Source: Poecilobothrus nobilitatus (lineage: Eukaryota > Arthropoda > Insecta > Diptera > Dolichopodidae). From it: a stretch of DNA of 64,000 nt. The position numbers were made by a program, and so were the translations under genes. The stretch's first letter is position 1. Every line of letters begins with the position of its first letter. Location of the stretch: positions 52,781,445 to 52,845,444 of the forward strand of contig OX352772.1 of NCBI GenBank assembly GCA_947095535.1. The letters run 5' to 3'. The notes below the pieces were generated by a model. It saw only the letters and a list, made by a program, of their open reading frames with translations, did not search any database and was not told the DNA's origin. Shown piece by piece: positions 24,901-37,542 of the stretch.

Positions 24901-27900
24901 AATGTGGTTAATTTTTATCTATTTTGAAAATTCTTATTGATTTCCTTTTTATTCTTTGAATAAATTAGATTTAGACAATATTTGTTCATTTGTCAATTTA
25001 ATTTTGAATTATTTTTTTTTTAAATTAGTCTCCTACGCTAATAATTTTTTTCTTAGAGAGATTTAGACAAAAAATGGCAAAGTTATCGTTGTTGTCTCTT
25101 GTCACCAACTATTAAGAATATTTTTGCACGTTTATAAGTACAACAAGTATTTATATTTATGACTAGAATTTTTAAATTTCTAAGTGTAAACAAAAAAAAA
25201 AAAAACCTTCTCTAATTTATTTATCTATATCAAGTCTGTTTTCTGAGCGTTTTAAAATGATTTGTCCGGTAACTCAACATCTATCTGTTATTATTCACTG
25301 TCAAACCTCTAACACTCTTCTGTTCTATAAACTTTTCATTTATCCTTTACATTTTATTTTTAATTTAAATATTTACCAAGTATCCTATAATCTACCATAT
25401 TAATTTGGTTTTTCCTGAATACTTTTTTAATAGGTTACCTAAACTGTCCTCAATTTATTGTTCTTTTCTATTCTCAGTGATCTGATTAATTAATGGTAAC
25501 ATCTTTCAAATTAGAAAAGCTTTTTATTATATTTAGCGGGGAGTCAAATTAATTTTTGCTTCCATTTTTATATTCCTTTAGGATTTTGTTTTAAACTTTA
25601 CTTTTTCTTTTTATTCTTTACTTTTAATATTTTTCTTTACGCGTGACAATACACTCGGCATCCAGAATGCTTGATCCAATATTTTTCTTTCTTTATTATG
25701 AATTTTTTTTTTTTAAAGATCCATTTTCGAAGATAATTTTTCCATGCGGAATTTCTGCTATATATAAAATACATCTATATATAACATATACATAATTAAA
25801 GATGTATTTTCGAAATTTGTATGAGAATAAGTATGAAATCATTATGTGCTTTGGGATTGAACTCGGACTGACAAAAGTATAAAGCAAATATAAACAAAAA
25901 CAGGGACGGTCATTCCAACTATATTCTTTGAATTAGATGCAATATGCATATTCATATCCAAATATTTTTTGCTGTTTAAATATTCAATTATGGACTAAAA
26001 TTTCTTTCAGAGGGATTATGACCAAAATTTATTGGCATATAAATTAATAACATTAATAAATTTTAAAGAAATTGTAAAATAGGAATAAATTAGTAAGAAA
26101 TATTATATGTGAACATAAATTATTTAAATCATTATAGGAATAATTAATAATTAATCTAATACTAAATTTTGGAGCCTTAATAATTTTGCTAGCATAATTA
26201 TCCAGCTAATTACCTTTGTACTGGTTTCATGTTTTATATGAAAAGAATAAATGTATCCAGTGTTCAAAAAAATATTTAGTCATTAAAATCACTTCGAAAA
26301 ACCTTTGCCCTCAAATGGGTTAACAAATCTCATCAAAAGTTTAGAATGAATTAATTCAAAAAATATTTTTCTAGCAAAAGCGATGAGAATCTAAAAAGTT
26401 TTAAGTCAATCTGTTAATTCATTTCAACATGGGAGCAATAAAACAAAAAAAAAAACTTCATAAAGCTCTTGCACAGTAAAGCAAAACTGGAATTCGAACA
26501 TTTTTTGTTTTAAAATAGCCCTGTGCAAAGTAGAACATAATTACCCTTACAAATTATTTTTTCGTGATTAATCGTATCGAAACGACTTAACAAAATATTC
26601 TAAGTCTCTAATTAAAGTCAACTCCACTATCAAGTAGTAAAAAATTTGAAGACAAACGATTTTTAATTTAAAGCGAATAACAAAAGAATTTTTAAAACCT
26701 CTGATTTATCAGCCTCTGAGAAATTGATTAATAGATCCCAACAACGAATTCCTTTTATACAGAACCAACACATGTACAAAGTTTAAAGACAATCGGTTGC
26801 GTCGTTTAGCTAAGTCAACCAAAAAACGTGAACAACTGTATGGTCAAAAAAGTCTATATAACAAACTGAAATAAAGATAGTGGCAAAGTTTGGTTTCAGG
26901 TGAACGAGCGGTTTAGTACTATGTAATAGAGGACAAACAAACATGAACTCTGCTTTAGTAAATATGGTTTAATATTCCTGCTGTTACCTCTTTCAACAAA
27001 TTGTCATCAAATTTTTTTTTATAAACCTGTTTTTTACTAAGTTTTAACTGACAAATTCAAAAATATTGTTTCAGCTTAAATAAATTCAATTTTATTCTTC
27101 AAATATATGTCAATATAATTGATTTTTACCAAAAGAAAATTGTAGATTTAGAAGAAATAAATGATTAGCTCTGAAATCGTAAAAATAACGTTTTTTATTA
27201 TCTATTGATTAATTAAAAGTTACACAATTGTTTAAAATCATTCCCTTAAGTTCAAAAATATTTTGAGTTGACTTGTTAAAACTGTAAGCAAAGTTTTTAA
27301 ATTTTTTATTACCGGAATAATTAATTATCAGAAGAGATGAATGGTGACTCTGTCTTTACTGCAAAAGAAAGGAGAAAAAAATATAATTTAAATAGGTATT
27401 TAATGATTTTCATCATTTCTGTTATTTTATTATATTTTTTGTTTTTTTTTTCTTTTGTTTCTTAAATTTAATAAGAAAATAAAAAAAAAAAACAAACATA
27501 CAAAGAATTAAAATACAGCAGGATATCATTCTAGTATTACTTTTACATTTATTTTTTTTTTGTTATAATGGGGTTTCATTATCTATATAAAATTTTCTTT
27601 AAATGTCCTTAAGAAAATTTTTACATGGTTGAATGTTTTTTTCTTTTTACTTTAGCTTTTTTTATTTTTGGTATTTTTAAAACAAAACCAAATTCAAAAC
27701 TGAAAGTAAAAAGAGAAAATATTTTTCTCAGTATTTTGCATTTCTTTTCATTTTAACTAAGTTTTGATGAAAGTTTGGGAAAAAAAAACTTCCTTGAAGA
27801 AAAGAATTATGTTAGTCCTTCAAAGATTATATTTATAGCCTAAAAGAAAACATTTTTTTATTCATTTTGTTTAATTTTAAAATAAATTTGAATATATATA

Positions 27901-27904
27901 CATA
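21929..27904. other. Long AT-rich intronic stretch
   Basis: About 6 kb with no recognised gene or transposon. It is dominated by A/T runs and low-complexity A/G-rich tracts, for example 22370-22500 and 22660-22720. Open frames at 23263-23502 (-) and 25696-25887 (-) are low-complexity and unsupported. Confidence 0.4.
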
Positions 27905-27935
27905 CAGTGCTGAACAAAATAATTAGATCATTATT
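27905..27935 (+). repeat. Possible Tc1-like transposon end
   Basis: TACAGTGCTGAACAAAATAA resembles the CAGTGCTG-starting ends of Tc1/mariner-like elements and is preceded by TA-rich sequence. No matching inverted end or transposase was found downstream. It may be a solo end. Confidence 0.3.
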
Positions 27936-28190
27936 AAAATATATAAGCATACAGTTATACAAAATATTCTAGGAAGCTATTAATTGTTCTTATCGTTGAA
28001 ATTATATTTGTTCAGCCATATTGTGGTAACAATTTTAAGTTTAACTGGATGGTTAACATAACCGTTACATTTTTATTTTACAGTTTAATAATGCAGGTTG
28101 TAGTTGCAGAAATATCTGATACTTTCTTATTTTACAGGTCAGGGTGTATTATTTTATAGGTCACTGATTTAAATTTGATTAAAAATAACA

Positions 28191-28860
28191 AAAACGAGAA
28201 AAAGTGCAGTAGAGTAGACTGTCTCAACTCTGGGATACCAGTATGAACACAATATATACTGTTTCCATTAAACTAAATCATCTTTTACAAAATTTTTGAC
28301 GTTTTACTTAATTAAGTGCTGAGAAATATTTATGTAAATTTTGAAGTTATATGATACTGAGTTATTTTCATATAAAAAGAGAAGTTGTATGGGCACCTAC
28401 CCGAAACTATTGCACCAGCATACTCAAATCTTACAGAAGTTATTTCCATAAAATTTGATCATCGTTTGCAAGATTTCAGATGTCTAGCTTCATTAAATTC
28501 CAAGATGTGGACTAGAGCAAGCAGACTTCATAAATGTTATTGCCGTTAAACTTGATCATTTTTCACAAAATTTCAGATTCCTGACTTTATTGAGCACCAA
28601 ATTAAGGGGATATGAATTATGTTTATATAAAAAAAGAAGTTGTATGGCAGCTCTCTGAACCGGCTGCTTTAGACGAACCAAATTTTGCAAAAGTTGTTGG
28701 AGTTAAACTTTTCGAAAAAGTGTCGTAAAAAAAATTACAATCTTCTAGCTATGCTTTCTTTTTTGAGTTTTCGTGCGAACTGACGGGCGGACGGACGAAC
28801 AGACGTACATGACTTAATCGACTCAGGATTAACTAGAAATATTTAAAATATTGTATATGT
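28191..28860 (-). mobile_element. Helentron-like family A element (proximal of a pair)
   Basis: The left edge AAAACGAGAAAAAGTGCAG is the reversed 3' end (CTCGTTTT). The imperfect hairpin GTAGACTGTCTCAACTC and GGGATACC follow. The body has alternating units starting GAAGTTGTATGG-GCACCTACCCGAA and a shorter GACTAGAGCAAGCAGACTTC type. It then has GAGTTTTCGTGCGAACTGAC and a degenerate GGAC run (GGGCGGACGGACGAACAGAC), followed by CATGACTTAATCGACTCAGG. The usual far end (ACAAACGTAATGG...TTATTATACCC) is missing here and is found instead on the adjoining element at 28895. The two therefore stand head to tail, or are one rearranged element. Confidence 0.68.
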
Positions 28861-28894
28861 TAAGTAACTTAAATTTTGATTATAAATTTGATGT

Positions 28895-29320
28895 TAACGA
28901 ATAAGGAGAGTGTACAGTAGACTGAATATATTTCTAGGATAACCGCACAAACAAATGTTTTCTCTTTCCATAAAATTAAATCATTTTTTAAAAAATTTAA
29001 AATATCTAACCTAATAAAGTAAAGATCTAGATAGATATTTCATTATTTATATTTCCAGATATATTTCAGATATCTATAGCCAAATTAGAGAATAAGTTAT
29101 GTTCATAGAAGGTGGAATTTATAAAAATGATAATATGGAATTGTTTTAGTTATCGTGTGAACAGACAAACGTGCCGATGTACATAAATAAATCAAGTCGA
29201 AACTCATTCCTTACTAAGAATTTATATATACTTTCACAATTTTAATTTTGCTTTAAGGTTTCACAAACGTAATGGTAAATTTATTATACCCTTGAACTAT
29301 GTTCATATAGTAGGTATAAA
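28895..29320 (-). mobile_element. Helentron-like family A element (distal of a pair)
   Basis: It begins with a worn 3'-end sequence (AACGAATAAGG...ACAGTAGACTGAATATAT...CTAGGATAACCGCAC). It continues through a short body to a degenerate microsatellite (GTGTGAACAGACAAACGTGC) and AAATCAAGTCGAAACTC. It ends with TTCACAAACGTAATGGTAAA and TTATTATACCCTTGAACTAT, as at 7490, 42420 and 56530. No coding sequence is present. Confidence 0.62.
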
Positions 29321-30332
29321 AATATAATAATATATTTTAGATATTAGTATTTTTTTGGTCACCACTGTGATATCTTCTTATATAATATTAGTAATACAAT
29401 ACAATATAATATACTTTCATCCTTTTCTAATTTTGATTTAAATAAATTTTTTTCTTATATTTTGTACATTTGTTAAAAAAAAAAAAAAAAGAAAAAAACA
29501 AAGAAAAAAGTGAAAATCACGTGCTGAATGATTTAATACTTTTCAATTTCTCATTATAATTAAGTTAAAATGGGTTATGATGAAAAATGAAAAATTTTCT
29601 TTTCTCATTTAGTATTTTCTTTATTATATCCTTTTATTTATCTGTTTTTTTTTTTGTATGAAAATAAATATTTTTTTTCTTGTTTTTCTTTTAAAATATT
29701 ATTTGGATAATTTATTTTTTCTGAATTTTCCAGTTTTTTTTTTTTTTATTTGTATTTAAATAAATTTCAGACAATTATTTTTAAAGTGAAGTAAAAAATT
29801 AACAAAAATGTACAAAAAATTCTTGTTTTTTATAAAATTATAGTAATTTAAAGAGTAATATTGTGATTCTAATAGCTTTTATCTATTAAAATCTGTATTT
29901 TATTTATATGATGATTTTATTATATGAACAGTCAATAGTTATTTGATATTTTGCGAAACAATTTTTTTAAATGATAAAAACCCTGTTAACTAATTATGTA
30001 TGTACTCCCATTATGTACTCATAGATTAAATAACTAGATTGGGAATTTAGTTAAATCAATCCTAGTTGCTAAGAATGGGAAATGATAAGTGATGATTACA
30101 ACTTTCTGACAGAAAAAAAAGTATATTTAGAAAATTTTGCTATTTTAGTGGTAAACTTTTTTAAGTTATTTTCATTTAAAAAGATGTTGGAACATTTAAG
30201 TTGTGATATTAAACTGTCATTATTTTATATAGTCATTTTTAACTCATTCACAGTCACTTATTTATCTCCTTAAGTGGGAAATTTTCAACATACTTGCAAC
30301 TGTTATATTTTTCCTGGTTAAACCCACCTACC
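29321..30332. other. AT-rich intronic stretch
   Basis: Poly-A and poly-T tracts. The open frame at 30082-30273 (+) has no family resemblance. Nothing else was seen. Confidence 0.4.
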
Positions 30333-30835
30333 ATTAGAGCCAAATATAATGGAATAAAAACCTTAACTACCCACAGAATTTGCTCTAATGTAGTGATGGA
30401 AAAGGATAGCACAAGCGGAAAATATGAATTGGGAATGGAATTAAATAACAGTGAAAAATCTCATCAGTCAGTTATAACATGCAATGGTGTATATTATAAT
30501 ACCTTAATACATGAGGTGTTAACTGAAAGAAGCTTCACTACAATAGCTAATATTATTATTATTACTGTTATTTTTTGCTATAGGGACGAAACCATCAATC
30601 GTTTACAACATGCAGTTCATGGTAATATATATCACGTTCTGACATGAGTTAATAATTATAATAACCAAAGGCAATTCCACTGCAGTAACTATTATTATTA
30701 GTATTATTACTATATACAATATTAAGTAAATTAAATTATATATATCATTCTTTTATTATGATAAGACTATGATTTAAACACAACCGTCCGACGATTAAAA
30801 AGCCGGCGACTCAACCACTGCACTATCATGAGTCA
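30333..30835 (-). mobile_element. tRNA-derived SINE-B, copy 2 (expanded)
   Basis: On the minus strand the head is GACTCATGATAGTGCAGTGG with TTGAGTCGCCGGC (A-box-like), then GGACGGTTGTGTTTAAATC (a worn B box). An AATAATACTAATAATAATAG segment and TTACTGCAGTGGAATTGCC follow, then a body with TTCCCAATTCATATTTTCCG, as in 17830-18160. It is longer than copy 1, with the TTATTATTATTATTACTG segment present twice (around 30548-30572 and 30690-30712), so part of it was duplicated or inserted. The longest open frame in the window (30294-30647 +, 117 codons) lies over this repeat in antisense and is best explained by it. Confidence 0.55.
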
Positions 30836-31267
30836 CATATTTATATTTTGTGATGATATTCAAGGGCTAGACTACTATGTATTATTTACAATAATGCTAA
30901 ATTTATGTTGAAATTGCAATACGGAATTATTATGTATATCCAACTGGATAAAATCTCCTTATTGTAGAAATAGTTTATTCTTAATTTTTTTTAAAAAATG
31001 ATTAAGATTAGATTTTATAGTACAAAAACAACAAATGTATGTTGTTTTTGTTTTGAATGTATTATTTTTTATATATATCCTATGATTTAATTTTCGGTAA
31101 GATTTGCCAGTTTATCATTTGACAAATTTTTGAAAATATTTTGCTATACACAAACATTTAATGGAATAATGAGGAACTATATGATGAGCAAAAACGCCTT
31201 TTGTATTAAGTTAGATGATCAGTAATGTTTTGATTTTGTCAGTAGAATTTATTTAAAACTTATATGA

Positions 31268-31560
31268 CGAAATGGAGAAAGTGTGTTTGTTTGTTTGTTA
31301 TTAATGCCTTCCTACATGGATTGTAACCAAACTTTGTAGGAATGCTCCTCTGAACTGAGAAGTTGTCGTGCATTATTTTTTTGTGGTGTTAGCCTGTTCC
31401 GGATCAAAATCCGTTTCCGGCACCAAAGTCTGTTAAATGTTACCACCAAAGTCAAAATGTTACCAAAGTCTGTCGTGTTTTCATTAGGGTCCGTTAATTC
31501 ATACCGTTCCGACACGTATTTTCATTATCATGTCACTATGGCAAACTTTGCATAAACTTA
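31268..31560. repeat. Unclassified GC-richer segment, likely old transposon
   Basis: After three TTTG units (TGTTTGTTTGTTTG) comes CCTTCCTACATGGATTGTAA and CCAAACTTTGTAGGAATGC. This resembles the 'TTTGTTTGT...gaccgatttcgatgaaatttggtatg' segments common in interspersed repeats of insects. An internal duplication of ACCAAAGTC occurs three times (31419, 31444, 31462). A 67-codon minus-strand frame lies here, but I do not recognise its product. Confidence 0.3.
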
Positions 31561-31939
31561 GCTTCTTAATAAAGCTATTCGCTTGATTCCTTTAGTTATG
31601 ATTCGTTAGTACGTTCCGCCACATCCATCTGCAAAAACCAATTTCTAACTGAATCTTTTCCAATATTTTCAATGTCTTTCTATTTAAATTTTTTATTATC
31701 CTGTCCTTCTTGTTAGACTGATTGGCTATAAATTTTCTAGAAATATTGTTCCTTCCTATAGGCGAGTTTGTTGGATCAATTTAGTTATAGTCAGCAAAAT
31801 ATCTAGTTTTTAAGAGTTTCAATAACTTTAAAAAAAGCTCATGTCAAAAGGTTATATAACATAAAAGATATTATAATATACATTATTTCCTTGGCTATGT
31901 ACCTGTAAGCAAAAGAAAATTGCAAACAAGGACAACACT

Positions 31940-32005
31940 CCAAAAGCAATAATAAAATCATTACAACGCATTACAATCATCCAAAAGCAATAATAAAATC
32001 ATTAC
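31940..32005. repeat. Tandem duplication, 41-bp period
   Basis: CCAAAAGCAATAATAAAATC, followed by ATTAC, occurs at 31940 and again at 31981 without change. This is a recent local duplication. Confidence 0.75.
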
Positions 32006-32208
32006 CATCTTCAAGAACGTTTAATGTTGTTTGTTGTAAAGGCTTTTAATGTAAAGAGCTCAAAATAATTTAAATTTTATTTATTTATATAAAATTAACG
32101 CAAAAGCAAAAATTAATAATTTTTATTTCATAAAACCAACAAAATACTCCGGACAACACTGAGAATTCCTACTAGCATTATTATAAAGAATTTAACACAC
32201 AAGATTGG

Positions 32209-32500
32209 GGATCTAAAAGTTAGGTGTTCGAGAGCTACCCTAAGGTTTGGTCCAAACTCAACCAAAAAAAATAGGGAACCTACAAATTACTCCCAGAATA
32301 TTTTGTGTAAATTTCAAGATTCTACCTTTCTTAGTTTTTGAGTTAGCGTGCTGACGGACGGACGGACGGACATGACTCAAAAGTCTTAGAATTTTTTTCT
32401 GATCCGATCCATACCTTTGAAGGTATATCTAGCTCGCTTATTTCGAGGTGTTACAAACGGAGGAGTAATTTTATTATACCCGATCCTATCGTACGGGTAT
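32209..32500 (-). mobile_element. Helentron-like family C, solo 5' part
   Basis: This is the reverse complement of 20987-21281 with very few differences: one fewer GTCC unit (four against five) and a handful of substitutions. On the minus strand it starts ATACCCGTACGATAGGATCG and stops at the word TTAGATCC, where the copy at 20987 continues into its body. It is therefore a 5' end without hairpin or 3' terminus: either a truncated transposition product or a deletion derivative. The near-identity implies recent activity or gene conversion. Confidence 0.8.
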
Positions 32501-33844
32501 AAAAACATTAAGGGTGACCTAAGCATATATGACAAAATATTATTTTTAAAGAAGTAAACACCGAATATCTATAAATATGGGATTTTACAATTGATTAACT
32601 CATCAAAAGTTATTTTTAAAATAAAGGATAAAAATTTTCATTCATTTGTTACTTTCAAATGCAATTTGTAAATATTTTTTTTTTGTACATAGTTAATAGA
32701 AACAAAATTATTAAAAATAAATCCTTTTTGTTTTTTTTTTTCGTTCTATTTTAAAATTATTGTTCTCATTTTCTAATTTTTAATATATTAAAAACCTGAT
32801 TGTAATAAATATGTGTAAATATTTATTTCGTCCTAGTTGGTTTATAGTTTTTCGACAGAGAAAATTTATTGTTTTTTCATTATATGATTTTCTCATTTTC
32901 AAAATACATGTGTACAAAATTTTGTTTGCTGTTTTTGATATTCGAAAACTTTAGGAAAAAAGAAAAAAAAAAATTCATAAAAATGAAAATAAAGAAAAAG
33001 GATAACTGTTTACAGTCATAAATTTTCCCTAAATAAAAAATTTTGAAAATGTTTTGTCATAACAGAAAAAATTTTCCTATAACATTTTTATATTTTCATT
33101 TTTTTGATGATAATAAATTGCTAGATAATGTGTTATGTCTACAGTAAAGGAAAAATATGTTGAAAAACTGGATTATTTTCTATATCTATTCAAATGGACA
33201 AAATTTTAATGTAGCAATAGGTCACTTTTCCAACTTCTTCTAAATTTAGATTTTGTTTTTTCTTTTCAATCTGATATTAAGGATATTTATTTTGAATGTA
33301 TGTATGTGTCAGTATATTGAATAATTTGTAGTAAGTTTGTTCTATTAATTTTTGAACAGCTTCTTTTTATTTTATCGAAATTAAAATTATTAGAAAAAGT
33401 TACAGAACTAATTAATCTTATCAATGAATATAGGAGAAATCTCAATAAAACAAAAAAAGCGGTTAAGGAAATTAAGGGTCACCACGTCTTTTAATTCCAA
33501 AAGACATATTTGGATAATAGCGATTTATTTTATTTTTTTTTAAATTCACTTATACTTCTTCCTTATAATAGCCTTAGAGAAGTTTACGACATTAGGAAAG
33601 CCTTTTTAAATTTTTAATACGTGGGTCGGTGGAAAACATTAAAAGTCAAGTTAAGCTAAGGTTATTCATACATGGTTCATCTGATAGTGTTAACCAACTA
33701 AAACCACCTCCTTTAAAGCCATACCTTCAGATAAGACCTCTTGTATTAATGCACAGTTTGGTTTTAAGGATAATGATGTGGAAAGGAAATGGGAAATAAA
33801 CAAGGTAGAATGTAAACCAACGGTTTTTAAAAGCGCACATTTCC
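32501..33844. other. AT-rich intronic stretch
   Basis: No gene was recognised. The part from 33640 to 33840 is somewhat less AT-rich but unassigned. Confidence 0.4.
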
Positions 33845-35575
33845 AAAACTCAATACAAACTGTTTAGAAGTGTGACTTACACAAAAATTTGAAAATTTCA
33901 TGTAATAAGAAAAAACTTGAAAATAGGACATTTTTGAGATTTTGAGGGGCCGTAAGTCCGGAATCCTATATAACTAAGAAAAGCTGTTAACATACGTAAA
34001 AATATATTATTGAAGCTTTAATTTTTATGTCTTGCCGAAGAAAAATTTTTACAGGTGCCTAAGTTACAGGTGTCTAAAAATAGCAAATTTTAAATTTTTG
34101 AGGCGTAATAACTCTTAAAGAGGGGGCGTTACCAAAAAATTTTCTGAGAAAACTTATACTAATTCTAAAAGTTCTTTCTTGTCTCAAAATTTCAGGTTCC
34201 TATCTAAAGGCGTGCCGGAGTTATGAAAAAAGAAATTTCATGCAAAATGTGGTTTTCACATAACGGTAAATTTAAATAGTAAATTACAAAATATTACATA
34301 ATTTTGATATTGTTTTATATAGATAATAAAATTTTCGATCTTCTGCCGGTTTTAGATTGCAAAACTATTACGCAAAGCCCGAGATATATACATCTGAAAA
34401 TGGGGCTTTTTTACAATTTTGAAGAGCTGCAGCTTTGGAACCCTTTACAACTAAAATAAACCTTTCACACACGTAAAAATATATTATTGTAGCTTTAATT
34501 TTCATGTCTTGCCGAAGAAAAATTTTTACAGGTGCCTAAGTTACAGGTGTCTAAAAATAGCAAATTTTAAATTTTTGAGGCGTAATAACTCTTAAAGAGG
34601 GGGCGTTACCAAAAAATTTTCTGAGGAAACTTATACTAATTCTAAAAGTTCTTTCTTGTCTCAAAATTTCAGGTTCCTATCTAAAGGCGTGCCGGAGTTA
34701 TGAAAAAAGAAATTTCATGCAAAATGTGGTTTTCACATAACGGTAAATTTAAATAGTAAATTACAAAATATTACATAATTTTGATATTGTTTTATATAGA
34801 TAATAAAATTTTCGATCTTCTACCGGTTTTAGATTGCAAAACTATTACGCAGAGCCCGAGATATATACATCTGAAAATGGGGCTTTTTTACAATTTTGAA
34901 GAGCTGCAACTTTGGAACCCTTTACAACTAAAATAAACCTTTCACACACGTAAAAATATATTATTGTAGCTTTAATTTTTACATCTTGCAGAAGTAAAAT
35001 GTGTGCAGGTTCCTAAGTTACAGGTGTTTAAAAATAGCAAATTTTAAATTTTTAAGCCCTAATAGCTCATAAACAGGGGGTGGTCCGAAAAAATTTTCTG
35101 AGCAAACTTATACTAATTCTAAAAGTTCTTTCTTGCCTCAAAATTTCAAGCTTCTATCTAGAAGCGTGCCGGAGTTATGAAAATATAAAAATCATGCAAA
35201 ATTTGGTTTTCACATAACGGTAAATTTAAATACTAAATTTAAAAAAATTGTATAATTTTGATATTAATTTACAAAGATAAAAGAAATACCTGTCGAATGA
35301 CGTTTTCAGATTGAAAAAATCTTAAGCAGAACATAAGATATATGCATTTAAAAATAGGGCTTTTTCAAAGTTTGAGGGGGTGTAGCTCCGTAATGGGGGG
35401 GGGCTACATGAAAAAGTTGTTCCACAAAATTATTTTTTTTATGAGACCTACCTATGGTTAAAATTTTTTTTCGCTATCTTTAACGGTGTAGAAGTTTTGT
35501 AAACAGACGGACGGACGGACGGACAGAGTGAAACTAATAAGCACATTTTTTCAAAATTTTTTTGGAAATGTGCTA
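33845..35575 (-). mobile_element. Family C Helentron-like body with 477-bp tandem array
   Basis: A partial unit at 33845-33993 is followed by three units of about 477 bp (see the separate repeat entry). The stretch then ends in GGGGTGTAGCTCCGTAATGG, a GACGGACGGACGGACGGAC microsatellite at 35505-35525, and non-matching sequence. The orientation (GGAC at the right) is opposite to 20987-21928. The shared words GGAGCTGTAGCTCCGTAA and TTTTCACATAACGGTAAATT link it to that element and to 43010-43660. The usual terminal hairpin and CTCGTTTT were not found at the left edge, so it is incomplete. Confidence 0.62.
33994..35424. repeat. Tandem array, three 477-bp units
   Basis: ACGTAAAAATATATTATTG begins at 33994, 34471 and 34948, exactly 477 bp apart both times. 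Units 1 and 2 differ only by scattered single bases, for example AGAAAAC/AGGAAAC and CTGCCGG/CTACCGG. Unit 3 is clearly more diverged. Each unit holds CTTGCCGAAG or CTTGCAGAAG, TACAGGTG, AAGGCGTGCCGGAGTTATG and TTTTCACATAACGGTAAATT. The gradient shows that units 1 and 2 arose by a recent duplication. Confidence 0.88.
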
Positions 35576-37542
35576 AAAATTTATGATTATGGAGGATGGA
35601 TAGAAAAATTTGGGGTGAGATTTTGAAGATGTTAATGTTCTTCGTAAACTTGACTATACAACATACACATATTAGTTACCAACTTTTAGGAATACATAGG
35701 ATGGCATACTAATGTATTTGTCCGTAGTCTGTTTTACGTTATTTTACAAGTTCTATATTATAGAAATTAATACCAGCTGCCGCACTCCTTGTTTCTCGTA
35801 GAAAAACTTTGAGTTTGGAGCCATTAATTATTGTATTTCTTTAGAACAAGAGTTTCTCCATATAAGATATCTATAACAAAAGAAGGGGAATGACGTAACA
35901 ACTATACGGCGATGGCTAAGGGAAATGAGCTTTAAGGTAACACTGAGATTGTTATTATTAATAAGTCGAAAAATTCTGTTTTCCACATTATCGAGATATC
36001 CTAGCTCTAATTAGACATCAATAGCCTATAAATGTGTGCTTTATGCTTCATTTTGTGCCTAATGTACGTGTTTTATAGATTTTGAGAAGGTCGCATGGAG
36101 AAAAGGAAATTTTTTTAGCGATACAAAAAAAAGTAAACATTTAATTGCATTTTTAAGTGATTTGATGAAGTCAATTTTTGATTTAACTCAATACCCAGAA
36201 TGTCGAAGTCTATTGATTACTACAAAGCTTCTCTCTGAAAGATTAAGTTTTGAATAGTTTATTGCTGGGTACTTTACATAAGATAAGACAGTATTGTGGT
36301 TTTTTAGTTTTGTAAACAATCCATTTCATTAGTGTTGTAATCAACCCATTTTCGAGAATTTTAATTTCATTTTGAACTTTTCTAATTTTACCAAATTTTA
36401 ACCTTCACAAAATTTAAAAAAATTGTTAATATATACTCTTATTTTCGGAATATAGTAATTAAACATTTGCGCGCTCTCTATAATCGGATAAAAGTGGTTG
36501 ACTTAGCCGATAACACCACCACCCTTATATATTTTCCTTTTTCTAGAAATTTTGAAAAAGTCAAAATTTCGTAATCCAGAATTATGAAATTCAGAATTAT
36601 TTACCAAATCGGAATTATGTCAGCAGTAGTTGAATTTTAAAATATTTGAAAAAGTATTCTTGCAATTTTTTCCGGCACTGCATATTTATTTTTTAGTTTA
36701 TTCTAATTTTTTTTTTTTTTGATTTATTGAATTTCTATTTAAATTACGTAAAAAGGGAGAAGAAAACCTTTTTTTTATATTTTTAAAAATTCTTTCTTTG
36801 TCTTATTATTAAAATCGGATCAGGATTCCATAAATTGTGCAAAAAAAAAAAAGGAATCTTTTAATATTGACAGATTTTTAAAATATATTTTAAAAGTGTT
36901 AAAAAAAATATTTTATTTTATGGTTCTAAAAATTCTTATAAAATAAACAAAAAAAAAAAGTAAATTTATTCTAAGAATAAATGCCTCTTTGTGCGTTAAA
37001 AACTTTTTGAACCGCAAAACTGTAATATTTAAATATTTAAATTTACCAAAAAAAAGGGCCATTGAACAAAGTTTTTTTCCAATTCTAAAAAAAAAAAAAC
37101 AATTTTTTACAATTTTTTCATTTATTTGTTATGCTAGGATCCACATTTTTTTCACGAGTACTAAAATTAAAAATTAGAAACTTAACAGAATAAAATATTT
37201 ATTGATTCTCTTATGACAGAAATTTTTAATGTCATTAAAATCTCTTCATTTGAAAAGGTTTGATTGTCCTAGCGCTAGTGAAGACAATGCATAAATTATC
37301 TTATCAAATAAAAAAGAAAAAGGGGAAAAAGGTTTTGTTATCCTGCAGACGGGAGGGCAGGGAATCAGACTAATTTAGATCAAGATTTAAGTGTTTATTG
37401 GATGTTCTTACAGAGAACTTTTAAATAATAGATATTAATTATAAGAAGGCAATTTAAGGGGTGAAAATAATCGCCAATAGAGAACATTTTTTGTTTTAGA
37501 ATGAATGAAGTGTTAATAAATAATGATGTGCTAAGGTGTGAT
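35576..37542. other. AT-rich intronic stretch
   Basis: No feature was recognised. The open frame 36989-37177 (+) is low-complexity. Confidence 0.4.
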
